The translations under genes were made by a program, and so were the position numbers. From assembly GCA_038503035.1 (NCBI GenBank), contig JAVSML010019020.1, positions 1 through 64,000 of the forward strand: a stretch of DNA of 64,000 bases, in the 5' to 3' direction. Positions 37,128 to 49,060 of the stretch are shown here, piece after piece (position 1 is the first letter of the stretch; every line of letters begins with the position of its first letter). Below the pieces are notes generated by a model. It was not told where the DNA came from, ran no database searches, and was given only the letters and a program-made list of their open reading frames with translations. The DNA comes from Crocodylus rhombifer. Its lineage: Eukaryota > Chordata > Crocodylia > Crocodylidae.

Positions 37128-37305
37128 GTAGACTGACTAATTCGGAGGTGCACAGGTTTTTATGAGCAAGCGCTCACTTCATCAGATGCTAGGCATGCAT
37201 GGTGAACTCTTGGTGAATGATGAAGTGAACCCTTAATCACAAAAGCATATGCATCTATGGTTCAGTTAGTCTGCCAAGAGCATCTTTACCCTGCCTTCTG
37301 CTTGA
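37128..37305. mobile_element. Second inverted Penelope-like tail pair
   Basis: The left half, read on the minus strand, is CTGATGAAGTGAGCGCTTGC followed by GAATTAGTCAGTC. The right half on the plus strand is GATGAAGTGAACCC, then AAAAGCATATGC and GTTCAGTTAGTCTG. Both follow the CTGATGAAGTGAGC...GTTAGTC tail order, placed head to head with 3' ends outward. No target duplication was found. Confidence 0.6.
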
Positions 37306-38880
37306 CAATATTCAAAAGACTGGGCATGTCTAAAAGAGATGCTCTAGCTCAACCAGAAGTTATGACCTTAATTCAGGAGTTAGAGTAAAATTCTATAGCT
37401 TGTCTCACGTAAGAAGTCAGACTTGGTGATTTGTAGTGGTTCCTTTGGCCTTAGAATCTATGACTCTGACAGATGAAAGATGCATAGATACAATCCAGGA
37501 TGGCATGATAAGCAATGCTCATACTCTTAATGCATTTTTAGGCACCTGGTAGCCCCGCAAATTAATGTAAACCTTCCTGTAAATGGAAATAATAAAAGGG
37601 GAACAGGAATCCAGATAGACAAGTTGGTATGCAATGTGGATTTCTCTAGAAATTAGAAGGGCTATCCTTCAGCCTAGCATATAGTTCCGCTTTTGGAAAG
37701 TGTATTGGCTTGGTGGCCAAAGGTAGTTTATTGTATTATCACATTATAAACTTAAGCTTGGCTCAATTCCCAGTCCTGGTCACTCATCTATTCACCAGGC
37801 CAGAGCTCTGAAGGGGCAACACATGCACACAAGAATAGTTCCTCAGTTCCTGGGAAATGAGTAGGTCTGTAGTTCTGTAGCAGTGAGGTGACACCTGACC
37901 TCCATCAAGCATGCACAGACGAACAGTTACAGAAGTGGGGGACTAGTACTCATGATATTGTCCTTTTCTGTATCCCTGATGCTCCTATATGGACAGGAAA
38001 TTCAGTTGGTGGGGGCATGCCAAGGGGGAGCTTGTGCTGAGTTAGGCTGATCTGTTTTCACATTTCAGTTGCGAGTGTTCTTTATTGGGTCACTTCAAAT
38101 CTAATCGATTCGTTTCAAATTAAGAAAGAAGAAAACAGTGGCTGTGGAGGTGAGTCTTCGGTTCATTCCCAGTGTATTGCTGCTGCAGGAATGGGAGCCC
38201 AGCTATTCGTTGAGGGACCTGGGTATAGTTGACAGTTTTTAGGCAAGCTCTGTAAGGATGACAGTTGCAGGAAGGTAGGTACAAATGACAAAAAAGTAGA
38301 TAAAAATCTCATTAGGTTAATGAGCCACAATGGAACCCTAGTATCTTTTATGATAGAAGCCTTTGAAAAAAGGCTTCTTAGTCACCTAGGGCTAAATCCT
38401 GTTCCATGTCTGCATATCTAAATGGCACTTACATAACCTCATAACTACAGTTTTTGGCACTTACACATACTTTTGATGGTATATAGCAACACTTGTCTGA
38501 CACTTCCCTGTCCTAGAGTGGAACAGAATCACTGGGCATATGCACAATGCTGGGTTAGTCCCAAAACTTCAGGCACAGAAAAAATATGACTAGCTGGTGT
38601 TTGGAGGAGGTGGTAGCCCCCACCTCTTAGCCCAGTCCCCTGTTTAAGCCATTTGCCCATGGATTGGGACACCTTTAAGCCCCCCTACTCAGAAGCAATT
38701 TGAATTCCCATCTCCTGCTTTCTAGGAAAGTACTGTACTCACCGGGCCACAGACTAGGCACTCCACTTGAAGCTAGTCCACTGAGCAGGTAGGAGACATG
38801 AGAGCAGGTCACAGGGAAGGTGGCTCAGTGAGACGGATCCTTGTGAGTCTTCTGCTCCCTGGGCTAGTGTCCAACTAGGC

Positions 38881-39187
38881 CAGTGGTTGTCAACCTTTTT
38901 TAGACTCAAGGCAGTCCTTTTTAGACTCAAGGCACCTCTCGGAAAATGCCAGCTTTTAGTTTTCTCTTGTTTTTTTTTGAGAACAGAAAAATAATAAAGC
39001 AATCCTTCTATTGCAAAGAACTCAGAAAGACCATAACAGGGTAGAATGTTTGTAACCCTGTGGATTTCTATTTGAAATCTCTGGTTTAGTCTGGTGATTA
39101 TGTTTGCACACCTAACAGTACTAACACTAGCGCTGTAATATTAAGGCTCTTAAAAGGATCTCAAGACACCCTGGTTGAGAATCGCTG
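38881..39187. mobile_element. hAT-like MITE, ~300-bp family (copy 2, reverse)
   Basis: Ends CAGTGGTTGTCAACC and GGTTGAGAATCGCTG are complementary. Flanks AACTAGGC (38873-38880) and AGCTAGGC (39188-39195) match at 7 of 8. It is the reverse orientation of the copies at 33479 and 52050. Confidence 0.8.
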
Positions 39188-41523
39188 AGCTAGGCTATGG
39201 TTGCAAAGGGGCTGAAGCATCTCACAACCTGCATTTTACTTCCCATAAGGATTTCCCATACCTGGACAATCCTATTCCACCACAACAGAATTCAGTCTCT
39301 ACGTAAGTGCCAAACACTGCAGTTAGTTAATTATGTCATTGCCACTTAGGTAGTTAAAGATGAAATAAGATTTTGCTCTTAGCGGTTTAGACACTTCTGT
39401 TCTTGGCAAAGTTAATTGAAGTAGGACTGGATCTTTCATGAACCCTGAGTCTGGTACAGTTAAGCTTCAAGTAAAGCAAGTGTGTCTGTCGCCTTTTTAC
39501 TTAACATTTGAGCACAGGCTTAAGTACTTTCGTGAGCAAGCATGACTGGTTGGATCAGGGCCCAAAGAGCAAATGTAGTTTGCCTACTAAGTGTCAGCTG
39601 AAAAGTTTCCTGTCTCTAAATATATGATCTGAGTCATAGTTAAGTGGAATGTGCTATTACGAAGCTGTTTTCCATTGGAATTGAATCCAGTTCCTGGAAT
39701 GAGAGAAGTACAGTGTTCTTTTCTTGTTTGTCCGACAGCAGTGTTTGATTTTAGTCGTATTTGATTTCCTACCATTATTATTGCTTCCAGAACAGAACAC
39801 CGTATGACAAGATGTGGTGATACTTACCTATTAATTTGGGTTAAGAAAGCAGTATCTCTTAACATTATTGCTGGATCTAATTCTTTGTAATTATTAGAAA
39901 ATAGGACAGAGGTTGCTTTTACAAGGCAGTGCATCGGCAATCTATATCAAAGCTTCCAAACAAGGGTCTTTGTTGAACGGAGAAAGCCCACATTTAAGTT
40001 CGTCAGTAGATGTTTGTCTCCTTACCGAGTTTCTTTTTTGAAAGGGTTTAACTGAGTGGCAATACTTGCCTTATGGAGGTGTTTCTGAAGCTTCCTTACT
40101 ATTATAGAGAGTGCAGGTGGAGCTGTTGTATCCTTGCGCAGCCATGTGATAGCTTTTTCTTTTATTCAAAATGTACTGTAGGTTGCAACAAGCGAACAGT
40201 TCTCTGCCTAGTCACACCAATTAGCCTGGGTTCTGGTTAGGAAGAGTACATGTGAGATGAAGGAATTCTTGTTGTCAGACCATGGAGTGCATAAAGGCTG
40301 AAGTGGCTTTCATTTGAGTAATGCATTCCTCTCTGCTGGGAAAGGGAGGATGTGTGTTATCCCAGGTCCTGTGGTCCTGTAGGAGCAGCTCAGCAGCTAA
40401 GTCAGGCATGCACTATCCATTTGGTAACTCTCTTTCTGCATCCAATACACAGCAAACAGTTCCTTCCCCATGTATCATACTGTGGTGCACATTAGCAGAA
40501 CTAGGAGAATGTTTATAATCAGTAGACACCAGGGCTTGAGGGTGGGATGTGTGATGATAATGCACACACATCTGCCCGGGCAAAGCTTAACATGGACTGT
40601 AAGGGGTTTGTTCTTTGTTGTTGTTGTTTTCTAAGCAAACCAAATTTTTAGAATTCCAGGTTCAAATAACCCACCAACATAACCCTATCCTCCAAGGTCC
40701 CCCCAACATTGTTCACTGGCCAAAGAAATGAGGCGGAAATTGTCAGTTCCCTTGCTGGTGTTCTCTTGAGTTTGCATTGACCCTTTTTAACAGGTTTCTA
40801 AGGGCTTGTCCCATGTGGCTGGATCCCAAGTCAGACCCAAATGGCTAGATTGGGCCCTGGCTGGGCCATTGCCATGTGGTGGGATCAGGCCCCTGCAGAC
40901 CAACTTGGCACCACTTCTTTGGCCTGTGGGGTGAAAAGATTGGGCACCACAAGTACCTATAGATGTGCAGGGAGGCTGCTCCAATGTGCTGTAATTATAG
41001 TATGTTGGAGAAAATTTAATTAAGAGAGTCTGCTGGAGCATTCTACTTAATGCATCTCCGGCAGCGTCTGTATCTCATGTATCGGTGTCCCTATACTTCA
41101 GAACAGCAGTTTGTTCAACAGGCTTTAGTTAAAGTGCCTCTGCTGCCATTTTGAAGTGCAAGGATGCTGAGGTACAAGATGCTGTGGTGCTTAAATTACA
41201 GGGGCTTGGAGCCGCTCTGATAAAGCCTTCCCTTACTGGAGCATGTGTAAAAACACCACGCTGTTCTAAACATTTAGGTTTAACCCTAAGAGTAAAGGGT
41301 CTGATCCTGATCATATTTACATCAGTGTAAATCAGGAGAAACTACTGAAGTCTAGAGCCACTAGAAGCAAAATCAGGTCCAGAGTATAACAAAGAAGTTA
41401 TAGTAATGACTGTATACTGCACAGGTTACATTACACCTGTCATACAGCGCATTGTCATTATCAAACGAACATGAAATTGTACACTTTTACAAGTTCAAGA
41501 ATCAGTTGTTATAAAGGGTCAGA

Positions 41524-42001
41524 CGCCACGTCTACGTATGCGCTTAACTGTAGAGTAGACTAATTAGCTGAGGAGTAACACATCGCTGTCTACACATGTG
41601 ACGGTATTAGGCCACAATAAACTAATTTATGCCAAAGTAAGATAGTGCTGGGACAGCACTATGTTATGCTGAGATAATTTACTGAGATTAAATGCACATG
41701 TAGACACTGACTGCGGGTGTAAATTGCACCTGGTCATCCCAGACTCCTGTCTGCTGCCTAGGCCCATAGGTCTGTGCTTTCAGCACCCTCATGGCCTAGC
41801 CAACCCTTCCACCCTGCAATGCTGCCACCCAGAGCCCAGGGCTGGCCCCTTTGCCTCTTGCCTGCCCAAGCCTGCTCCACCTCAGCTCAGATTACTGCTG
41901 TCCTGGGTGCACATGTAGATGCTGCACCTGGGAGTAGTTTACTCTAGCTCAAACTGCTCCAGAGTTTATTGCTTTCATTAATTGCATGTGTAGATGCAGC
42001 C
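41524..42001. mobile_element. AGN-TSD transposon, long form
   Basis: Ends CGCCACGTCTACGTATGC and (complement) GGCTGCATCTACACATGC, with AGA on both sides (41521-41523 and 42002-42004). It is the same family as 11789-12244, sharing CTAATTAGCT, TATTAGGCC and GAGTTTATTGCTTTCATTAA. Confidence 0.75.
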
Positions 42002-42049
42002 AGAATGGACTAAGATATGTGAGACCCAAGCTTTATTCCTAGATCTACG

Positions 42050-42200
42050 GGCTTGGCAGTAGTCTTATGTAGAGTTTACATTATGGATTGTTTAGGATGG
42101 TTTGGATAGGAGTGATCTTGCCTCAGGGGACAAGTTGGACTAGATGACTTCTAGAGGTCCCTTTCAGCCCTACTACTTTATGTTGTATGATTTTATGATG
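42050..42200 (+). repeat. CR1 LINE 3' end
   Basis: AAGTTGGACTAGATGACTTC followed by TAGAGGTCCCTTTCAGCCCT and a TATGATTTTATG tail is the CR1 3' end in plus orientation. The 5' part is missing. Confidence 0.8.
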
Positions 42201-42357
42201 TGGCACTGATTTGCTGGGTGAAGTTAGGCAGGACTGTTTTTTTTTAGGTGTTTAAGCAGATTTTACTTGTTGTCGATTGATTAATTGAATTTTTCAAAGT
42301 GTGCCTGTCTTGTGATTATATCACAAGTAGAAATTCTGTGTAAAAAATAGTTCTAGG

Positions 42358-42560
42358 GAGGCAGTGTGGGTAGTACCTACTGGTACAGTTCTGAACAGGT
42401 ATTCTCAAGACCTGGATTTGACTCCTTGTTTTGGCACATGCTGGCTGGGTGACCTTGGGGACTTCATGTCTCCGTTGTAACTTGATTTCTGTATCTGGAA
42501 ATGAGGGAAAATGATAATTACCTCATTTGTAAGGCACTATATGGACAAACTGAGGGATTA
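42358..42560 (+). repeat. MIR SINE, plus strand
   Basis: The order GACCTGGATTTGACTCC, GGCTGGGTGACCTTGGG, TATCTGGAAATGAGGG and ATAATTACCTCATTTGTAAGG matches MIR from core to 3' end. Confidence 0.8.
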
Positions 42561-43944
42561 TTTATTTCACAAAGACCCATGGAAGTGTGCAAAAATAGTT
42601 TAGGAAAAGTATGGTCCAATACCTACATTTGACTTGTCAAGTGCAATTATGCATTCACTTGCTCTTTATGCTGACACACACAGACAGGATCCATATCTGT
42701 GCTTTGTTTGTTTTGAAGTTTCCATTCTCAACTGGGGGCACAGTGGACATTGACTCGTAATGACAGAATTGTGTCTGGCTTTCCATGGTGTCTTAGCTGT
42801 GCTTTGCTGATCGTGATGGATGTGATCTGTGATAGAAACACACAGTCAGCACAAAGGGATAACCTGTACATTTTCTGACAGCATTATCCATTGGAACGTG
42901 CTGGATCCTGAAGTGTTTGCTACATTTTGTGCTAGAGTTCGTCACGCATTCTTCTCATGTTGAAGTTATGTTGTGCAGTCTGAGCTTTAAGGAACAAAAC
43001 ATCCCTATTCCTGACATTTGATAAGCCCTGCTATGCCCATTGTACTTCCAATACTGCTTACTAAAGCAATAGAGAGTTGAAAGAGTTAACACAGCCTGGC
43101 TCTTCTGTGAAAGTTTATGTACTTTACAGTATCACCAAGGCTGTGAGAAAGTCCATGTGCTGCAGCTGGATAAGGGAACTCTGTAAATAAAACCAATCTG
43201 CAGAGCAGATAGGATAAGCTGCCTTTAATTGGCTTCTCTATACTTAAAAGTTTCCCTGTACAGCCAGACAGGCTGAGCTGAAGTGGCAAGCCTTTCTTGT
43301 GTCGATGCAGTTATAGATGTATAAGATGTAGTTATATTATAGATATAAGCATTATATTATAAGCATGCAGGGCTTGTAGCTGTTCATTAAGAGCAGTAGG
43401 CTATACAGCACTTTTTGCCATGACACTTGCATCCACAACAAGGGGTTTTGTTAGCATAACTACATTGTAAAATATCATGCCAATTACTGATATATTGAAT
43501 TAGCAAAGTTTTTAAATGACCTGGCCAGAAATAGACCCTTTGACAATATTTGCCCACAAGCTCTGACTCCTGGTCCTGTCCTAAGAGATGAGCTCTGCCA
43601 TTCTCCATCTGAGCTCCTGATGCCATGGGAGTAACTTGGGAGGGCTAAGTGTGCTATGTGTTAGCTGTCTCAAACTTCCCCATAGGATCAAGCCAGTTGT
43701 GAGCAGTTCTTCATAACATTGAACCAGAGTACAAACTTATTTCTAAAACTTTACTTCAAAATGATCATTTGCAAAGAGGTGAAAGATCAGGCTAACAGTA
43801 AGGGTGCAGACACATAACACATTTACCGTGCCGTAAGATGACTTTACTCTATAGTGAAAGTGAAACAAGTTACACTTGAGACAACCATTTACTTGGTCTC
43901 CCAGTTGGTTTAATCCCATCTTGCTGTTTGCTCAATGCAAACTG

Positions 43945-43960
43945 CCCCCCCCCCCCCCCC
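43945..43960. repeat. C homopolymer (16 bases)
   Basis: Sixteen consecutive C. The true length may differ because such runs are error-prone. Confidence 0.9.
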
Positions 43961-44017
43961 ACCTAATGGCTGGATGCTATAATAGCACCTATTGAGTGTG
44001 GCTGGCATCATAGATGG

Positions 44018-44072
44018 GGACCTACCAAATTCTCCATTTTCACAGACACTGTGAATTTGGTAGGTCTCCCAT
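44018..44072. repeat. Short palindromic hAT-terminus pair
   Basis: GGGGACCTACCAAATTC is followed about 20 bases later by its complement, GAATTTGGTAGGTCTCCC. These are the same termini as the 646-bp element at 62545-63190, here almost back to back. Confidence 0.65.
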
Positions 44073-44547
44073 GAAAAAGCCCGATCCCTGCAAAAAATGT
44101 GGAGACTGCAAAAAAACCCAGTAAAAGAGCCAGCAAATGGGGGGAACAAAAGGAGCTGCAAACAGAGGTGTGAAGTTGTGGTGTCCCAAAGCACAGACGG
44201 GGAAGGAGGGAGAAAGGGAGAGAGATTTTCATGATGGCAGCCCCTCCTTTCCCCGTGCCTCTGGCTGGGTTCCACCATTTTTAAACTAGTCTGTGCGCTG
44301 AACTTCTGTTCTGTTACAGAGGTACACTGGCTTCTAATCACTCACACCAGTAAAAATATAATATCTGTATCAGGCCTTAGCCTACAGCTGAACCTCTTAC
44401 ATTGGCAGAGTGTAGAGAGGTTGTTAAGGAAGAGGAGACCTAGAAACATCCTGTGTCACCATTTTAAATACACCATCATTGAAGTTTTATCTGGTAAACA
44501 ATTTACAAATGTTCTTGGTGAAGAGAAAGTCACAAATTATCTTAAAG

Positions 44548-44620
44548 CTATTGTGATCTTCTGGATTTGACCTCCTGTACAACACAAGCCCTAGCTTTCA
44601 CTGTGGCTTTAGGCTTAGGT
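44548..44620 (-). repeat. CR1/L3-like fragment
   Basis: TGTGATCTTCTGGATTTGAC followed by CTCCTGTACAACACAAGCCC matches the same CR1-group region as 8158-8232. Confidence 0.5.
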
Positions 44621-44839
44621 CTAACAAAAACCCTTATTGTACACAGATGGTTAACTGATACAACTGGGTATGGAAACTAACAACCATCAAAAGTTATTAA
44701 CCTTAGGTCAAAAAAGTTGGCAAGATATTAGGAGACATGGAGACCAGGATATAGAATAATACTGAAAGCATTAGGATTTTACTGGATAAACCAGCGGTCT
44801 AGGATTTTCTGAAATATTTTGTATGGTCACTCCAATAAA

Positions 44840-45390
44840 AAGTTTACAGAATTAGATAGGGCACAGAAAAGACCAATGAAAATAGAAAGTTTCCTACACA
44901 AAGAGACAATGAAAAGGTTGGACTTGTTTGTTTTGGAAAGGAAATGAGTAAAGGAGACATGATAAAAGTACATAAAATAGTGTACAGTCTAGAGGAGGGA
45001 GACTATGAGGTTTCATTCAGCATGCAGAGGATCCAGGGGAACACTTAGTGAAATTAAAAGCTTGTGAATGCCAAACAATAAAAGAAAATACTTTGCAACA
45101 CAGCTTTGGAACTCACTGCCACAGTATGTTGTTAATGCTAAGGCTTTCATCCAATGCAAAGAGGAGCTAGATAACAAAAATATGTTGCATGTAGCAATTG
45201 CTCGTGTGCATATTGAAAGAGATGCTAAACATAATACTCCAGGGCTTAAGACAGTTTCTAACCATTAGGAATTAGGAGGTTACTTAAACCCTTCTCTAGA
45301 CTGAGCATCTGGTGCTGGCCACTGTCAGAGACAGGACAGTGGTCTAGATGGACCACGGATCTGATGCAGATAGCTATTCTGATTTCCATA
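44840..45390 (+). repeat. CR1/L3-group LINE 3' region
   Basis: A diverged copy running from GGGCACAGAAAAGACCAATG through TTTGGAACTCACTGCC and GAGCTAGATAAC to the tail GGCCACTGTCAGAGACAGG and GTCTAGATGGACCACGG. It is a long, 5'-truncated insertion. The short open frame 45068-45268 is a relic of its reverse transcriptase end. Confidence 0.8.
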
Positions 45391-45692
45391 TAACATCCCA
45401 GAAAGAAAGGTGTCAAGCAACTAATCAGAAAGCAGGTTCAAACTGGATAGCTTGTGTAGACTTGACCTTCTGTAGGTTATTTATCTGCTGAGAGAACAGA
45501 AATGAAGTGTAACTGTAAAAATTTGGGCAGGTATAAAATGTAACAGAGGAGTAGCTTATTCTTACATGCTTAGCCAGCTGCTTTTCCTGTTATCTTGCTT
45601 TGTTTCACGTACATGCACCTACACTCTTGAGTGCCAAAATTAAAACGTATTTTACTCTCTTTCCAAACCTGACATGCAGTTTACACTACAGT

Positions 45693-45907
45693 GAGTGCAT
45701 CTACATTTTCATTACTGCACCATAGGTACTGCGCATTTTGTTTAGTACTTCCTTAATGAAGTACTAGCTGAATGCACAGTAACTTTATTTACTGCACAAT
45801 AGCCTAATAACACTGTGCAGTAGGTTATTTTCACAGTTTTTTATCAGCATGCTACTGTGCAGTGTTATTAGGCTACTGCGCAGTAAGCGTCTCATGTAGG
45901 TGTGCCC
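45693..45907. mobile_element. AGN-TSD MITE, short form
   Basis: Ends GAGTGCATCTACAT and (complement) GGGCACACCTACATGAG, flanked by AGT (45690-45692 and 45908-45910). Inside, ACTGTGCAGT motifs pair with each other and could fold into a long hairpin. Confidence 0.75.
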
Positions 45908-46339
45908 AGTAGTAAAGCGAGGCATGGTTGAATCTGGAGTATAGGTTGTCACAAGAGTTGCATCTATTTACACCCAGGATTTTTAACTGTTTGATTGCTG
46001 CAGACAGGAACTGTCTTTAGCATTTGTCATGTTTTATGTTTGGATTTTAGGGAAGCAGATTCCTGGAACAGCACACCTCTAAGGTGCATTTTTGTCAATT
46101 AAACATTTCTGTGATGTTCTTGCTATAACAAAACTAATTGCCTCAAAGGTTTTGTATTAATTTAACTTAAATTCAGCTGTATGCTATTCTACAATGAAGA
46201 AAGTAACTCCATGTAGGCATAAAAGTGGTGGGAGCTACTGTAACATACTACACTTTAATGCCAAAATATTTGCCTTTGCTATTGTTTTCTCCAAGTTGCC
46301 CTCATTTTATAACTTATATGTTTGTTTGTTCTTTTACAG

Positions 46340-46382
46340 AAACCTGTTTCCATCAAACCTTGTTGCTGCAGCTTTTCGATCG
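46340..46382 (+). CDS. SLC1A4: SLC1A4 exon 2 (43 bp)
   Basis: This short exon completes the split Arg codon and adds 14 residues, NLFPSNLVAAAFRS, a strongly conserved SLC1 segment following TM3. The acceptor is TTCTTTTACAG|A at 46339 and the donor is GATCG|GTAAGA at 46383. The exon is followed after only six intronic bases by a transposon (46389-46654) whose target duplication includes the donor itself. A second copy of GGTAAGAC therefore stands at 46655-46662. Use of that second donor would add 273 nt and reach an in-frame TAG at the fourth added codon, so the first donor is needed for a normal protein. Confidence 0.95.
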
Positions 46383-46388
46383 GTAAGA

Positions 46389-46654
46389 CAGTAGCGGCCT
46401 TAGGGGAGGGCAAACCGGGTGGCCACCCCAGGCCCCACACTTTAGGGGGCCCAAATTTTTGAGGGAGTGAAGTTTTTTAAGGAAGTGGCTCTATTGGCAT
46501 TTTAACACTTGACTATTTATTTGATTTCCCCCCAAAAATATTAAAAAGATCCACAACACAACTGTGGTGGGTTAATATAACTGAGTACATACCTCTAAGG
46601 GACCCCAAATTACTCTCTTGCCCGGGGCCCCAAACAACCGTAAGGCCACCACTG
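46389..46654. mobile_element. Transposon inserted at the exon 2 splice donor
   Basis: The left end CAGTAGCGGCCTTAGGGG and the right end CCGTAAGGCCACCACTG are complementary. The flanks GGTAAGA(C) at 46382-46389 and 46655-46662 are identical for 7 bases, or 8 if one terminal C was lost. The duplicated target is the last base of exon 2 plus its donor. The interior is GC-rich near the ends and AT-rich in the middle, with no transposase. The duplication length and CAGTGG terminus suggest hAT. Confidence 0.85.
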
Positions 46655-47785
46655 GGTAAGACTCAGGTGACTTTGAAAAATGTGATGTACTCCGCAGAAG
46701 TGCCAAATGCCGCCTTGTTTCTCATAATGAACCTTGAGATGCGTCACTGTAAATAAACACATATGATAAATATAAAAACGACAATTGCAGTGACTGGAAT
46801 TTTTAAAAGTGTGGAAGATAACCTAAGCATTTAGTTTGTACTACTGAATCCATGGAAACTCAGTGTCTTCTTGCCTTAGGTGTCCTTGAAAATCCCAGCT
46901 TGTGAGGATATAGGGTCTACATTGTGGCTAAAATATGTGTAATGAACAGCTGTTTGTGTGGCCTGTAGTTAACAGCGTGGAACTAATCTTGGATTGGACA
47001 AAGCTAAAGACCTAAGGGCTGTGTGGGCAGAGAAGAGTTTTACTTGTTGCTGGCTTTAATGTCATGCCTTTCATTATATGACTTGCCTCAGACACAGGTC
47101 AGTCAGACTTCTGATATGCTGTGCTGCAAGCTAAATATGATAGTACATTAGCGCCAGATGGTATAGGCTGAATTAAATTAGATGGATATGAACTGTATAT
47201 TTTGGAGAAGCTATTGGTAGATGTAATTTTGGATGCATGTAAAGGATGGACATTGCTAAAGGAGTTGCCCTAAGACAGGACAATTATTTTAGTTATCTGA
47301 GCTGAAATATAACCATTGTTAGTTCCACTGAACCTTTTTTGCTATGAAAGCAAGAAGCATATAAAAATATCAAACAGGGCAAGTCGGTATAATGGATGAA
47401 ATGAAAATGGACATGACAGCAATAATGTAACTTGGGAAGCTTCTTACTCAAATGCCTAAGTAGTCTATGCTCAAGGCTTCAGTGGGGAAAATCTTACTTC
47501 CCTTTGTGCTGTCCTTGACAATTCACAGTAATTTAAATTATTTTTCTATTCTATACAAAATAAAAATTAACAGCCTTGCCCCTACAGTGAGTTTAATTTA
47601 GGCATCAAAATTCATTTGTGGCCTTATGTGTTTTAATTCATAGTTTTGACATCTCTCGGCAGCTTACAGATCATCTCAAAGGCTGAAATTTCTGGGTTTT
47701 GGGTGGCATCTCTTAGGCTGTGAGCCCTTCAAATAGAACGTAGGTACACTGAGCTGGTGCTAGGATGCACTGCAGCCCCTTAGAG

Positions 47786-47972
47786 CAAGGACGGGCAGTT
47801 ATTTTGTGTGGGGCGCTGCTTACTGAGTTTTGGGAAGCCATCAGGGGCCACATGACAAGGAGCCGGGGGCAAATAAATATTAATTTTCCAAATTTTTTAG
47901 GGGCCCTGTGGGCTGGATAGAATGGCCTGGCAGGCCACATGCAGCCTGTGGGCTGCATTTTGCCCACCCCTG
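47786..47972. mobile_element. hAT-like MITE, 187 bp, perfect 8-bp TSD
   Basis: Right end GGGCTGCATTTTGCCCACCCCTG, left end CAAGGACGGGCAGTTATTTTG. CCTTAGAG flanks both sides (47778-47785 and 47973-47980). It is a Charlie-like terminus. It lies in SLC1A4 intron 2. Confidence 0.85.
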
Positions 47973-48781
47973 CCTTAGAGCATCTCTGCTGACTGTCATT
48001 TATCTTAACTAGCCAAGCCGTTGCTGCACACTTCTGAAATAATTCTAATCAATTTGCAGTCATAACACCTGGCTGAAATGCCAGCAAAGCTCCATCCCTG
48101 TCCCCAGATAGAGATTGGCTTAGAAAATTTAAGTCCTGGTTCTTCATTTAAAACAATTTTTTTTTAGGCAGTAGGTGTTTTATAGGAAACCTATTGTGAA
48201 AATGAGATGGCAGCTCTTGGGTCTATAGGCACAGTGTCAGCTTGAAAGGGGTGGAGCGGAGGTCTGTGCTCCCAGACACTCTGTACACCATTGTACACTG
48301 CACGTGTACAAGAAGTGTTTACCATACATTTTGTATCTTGCATCTGGCCTTTCACCTAGCCTGCAGAGCTGTTTTCATAGTGGAAACAGTTGCATTGGTC
48401 TGTGGTTTGGTTGGTTTTTTTTTACTTTTGTAAACAACATTTAAACATGAGGTCGAATTCAAGTTGGCAGTGTCCCTTAAATGGGCCCAATTCTCATCCC
48501 CACTACACTGATATAAATTGGGATTAACTCCCATTTATATGCGAATACAGTTGCGTCTAATTCACATACGTGTTGCCCCCCTTCTTTATACCCTCTCCCA
48601 CCTTTTATGTTTATGGTAATCGTGTTTAAAAACCTGATAAATAACCTACCCTAGATCCAGCCAGTGTTGCGAAATCATACATATGTTAACCCTACAATAG
48701 TGAAATGAGATTCTCGTACAGATTTGGTCATGTGGGTTATTTTACAGACGGAAAACTTTGTGGTGTTTTTCTTACCCACAG

Positions 48782-48844
48782 TATGCAACAGACTATAAGA
48801 TAGTATCCAGAAACACTACCGCTGGAAATGTTACAGTTGAAAAG
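48782..48844 (+). CDS. SLC1A4: SLC1A4 exon 3 (glycosylated loop)
   Basis: This is a 63-bp phase-0 exon of 21 codons starting YATDYK. It contains two N-glycosylation sequons, NTT and NVT, in the extracellular loop between TM3 and TM4. ASCT1 proteins carry two such sites here, which supports the SLC1A4 assignment. The acceptor is TTTTTCTTACCCACAG and the donor is GAAAAG|GTAAGG at 48845. No truncation is seen. Neighbouring intron sequence is AT-rich and unrelated to the exon. Confidence 0.94.
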
Positions 48845-48899
48845 GTAAGGCAATCCCTTTCTTGCTCAGAAATGTTATGCAACCAGATACATAAGCATC

Positions 48900-49060
48900 C
48901 TGTGGTTTTTCATGTGTTTATCCTCATAACACCTCTGTAAAAGAGGGGACTGCTGCTATCTCCATTTTGTATATCAAGACCTGAGGCACACATAGGCAGA
49001 GTGACTTGCCTTATGGTATTCAGGAAATCTGTGGTAGACCAATGAGTCCTAAATGAGTGC
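48900..49060 (-). repeat. MIR SINE, minus strand
   Basis: CTCATAACACCTCTGTAAAAG, then CTCCATTTTGTATATCAAGA and CTGAGGCACACATAGGCAGA followed by GTGACTTGCC is the reverse of the MIR 3' half. It starts about 60 bases after exon 3. Confidence 0.75.

Larger units (their letters stand above)
30496..46339 (+). other. SLC1A4 intron 1
   Basis: This is a 15.8-kb intron, as is usual for the first intron of this gene family. Besides the listed elements, 30496-31814, 32691-33470, 34425-35676, 37306-38872, 39196-41520, 42561-43944 and 45911-46339 have no recognisable exon or RNA gene. The AT-rich part 34440-35680 is the longest stretch without a recognised repeat. Confidence 0.7.
46383..48781 (+). other. 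SLC1A4 intron 2
   Basis: A 2.4-kb intron. It contains two transposons (46389-46654 and 47786-47972). The rest is AT-rich with no other feature seen. Confidence 0.8.

Noticed and set aside
44008..44341. 143-codon minus-strand frame at 43910-44341
   Set aside because: It spans a C homopolymer and a transposon terminus pair, with no domain or splice context.
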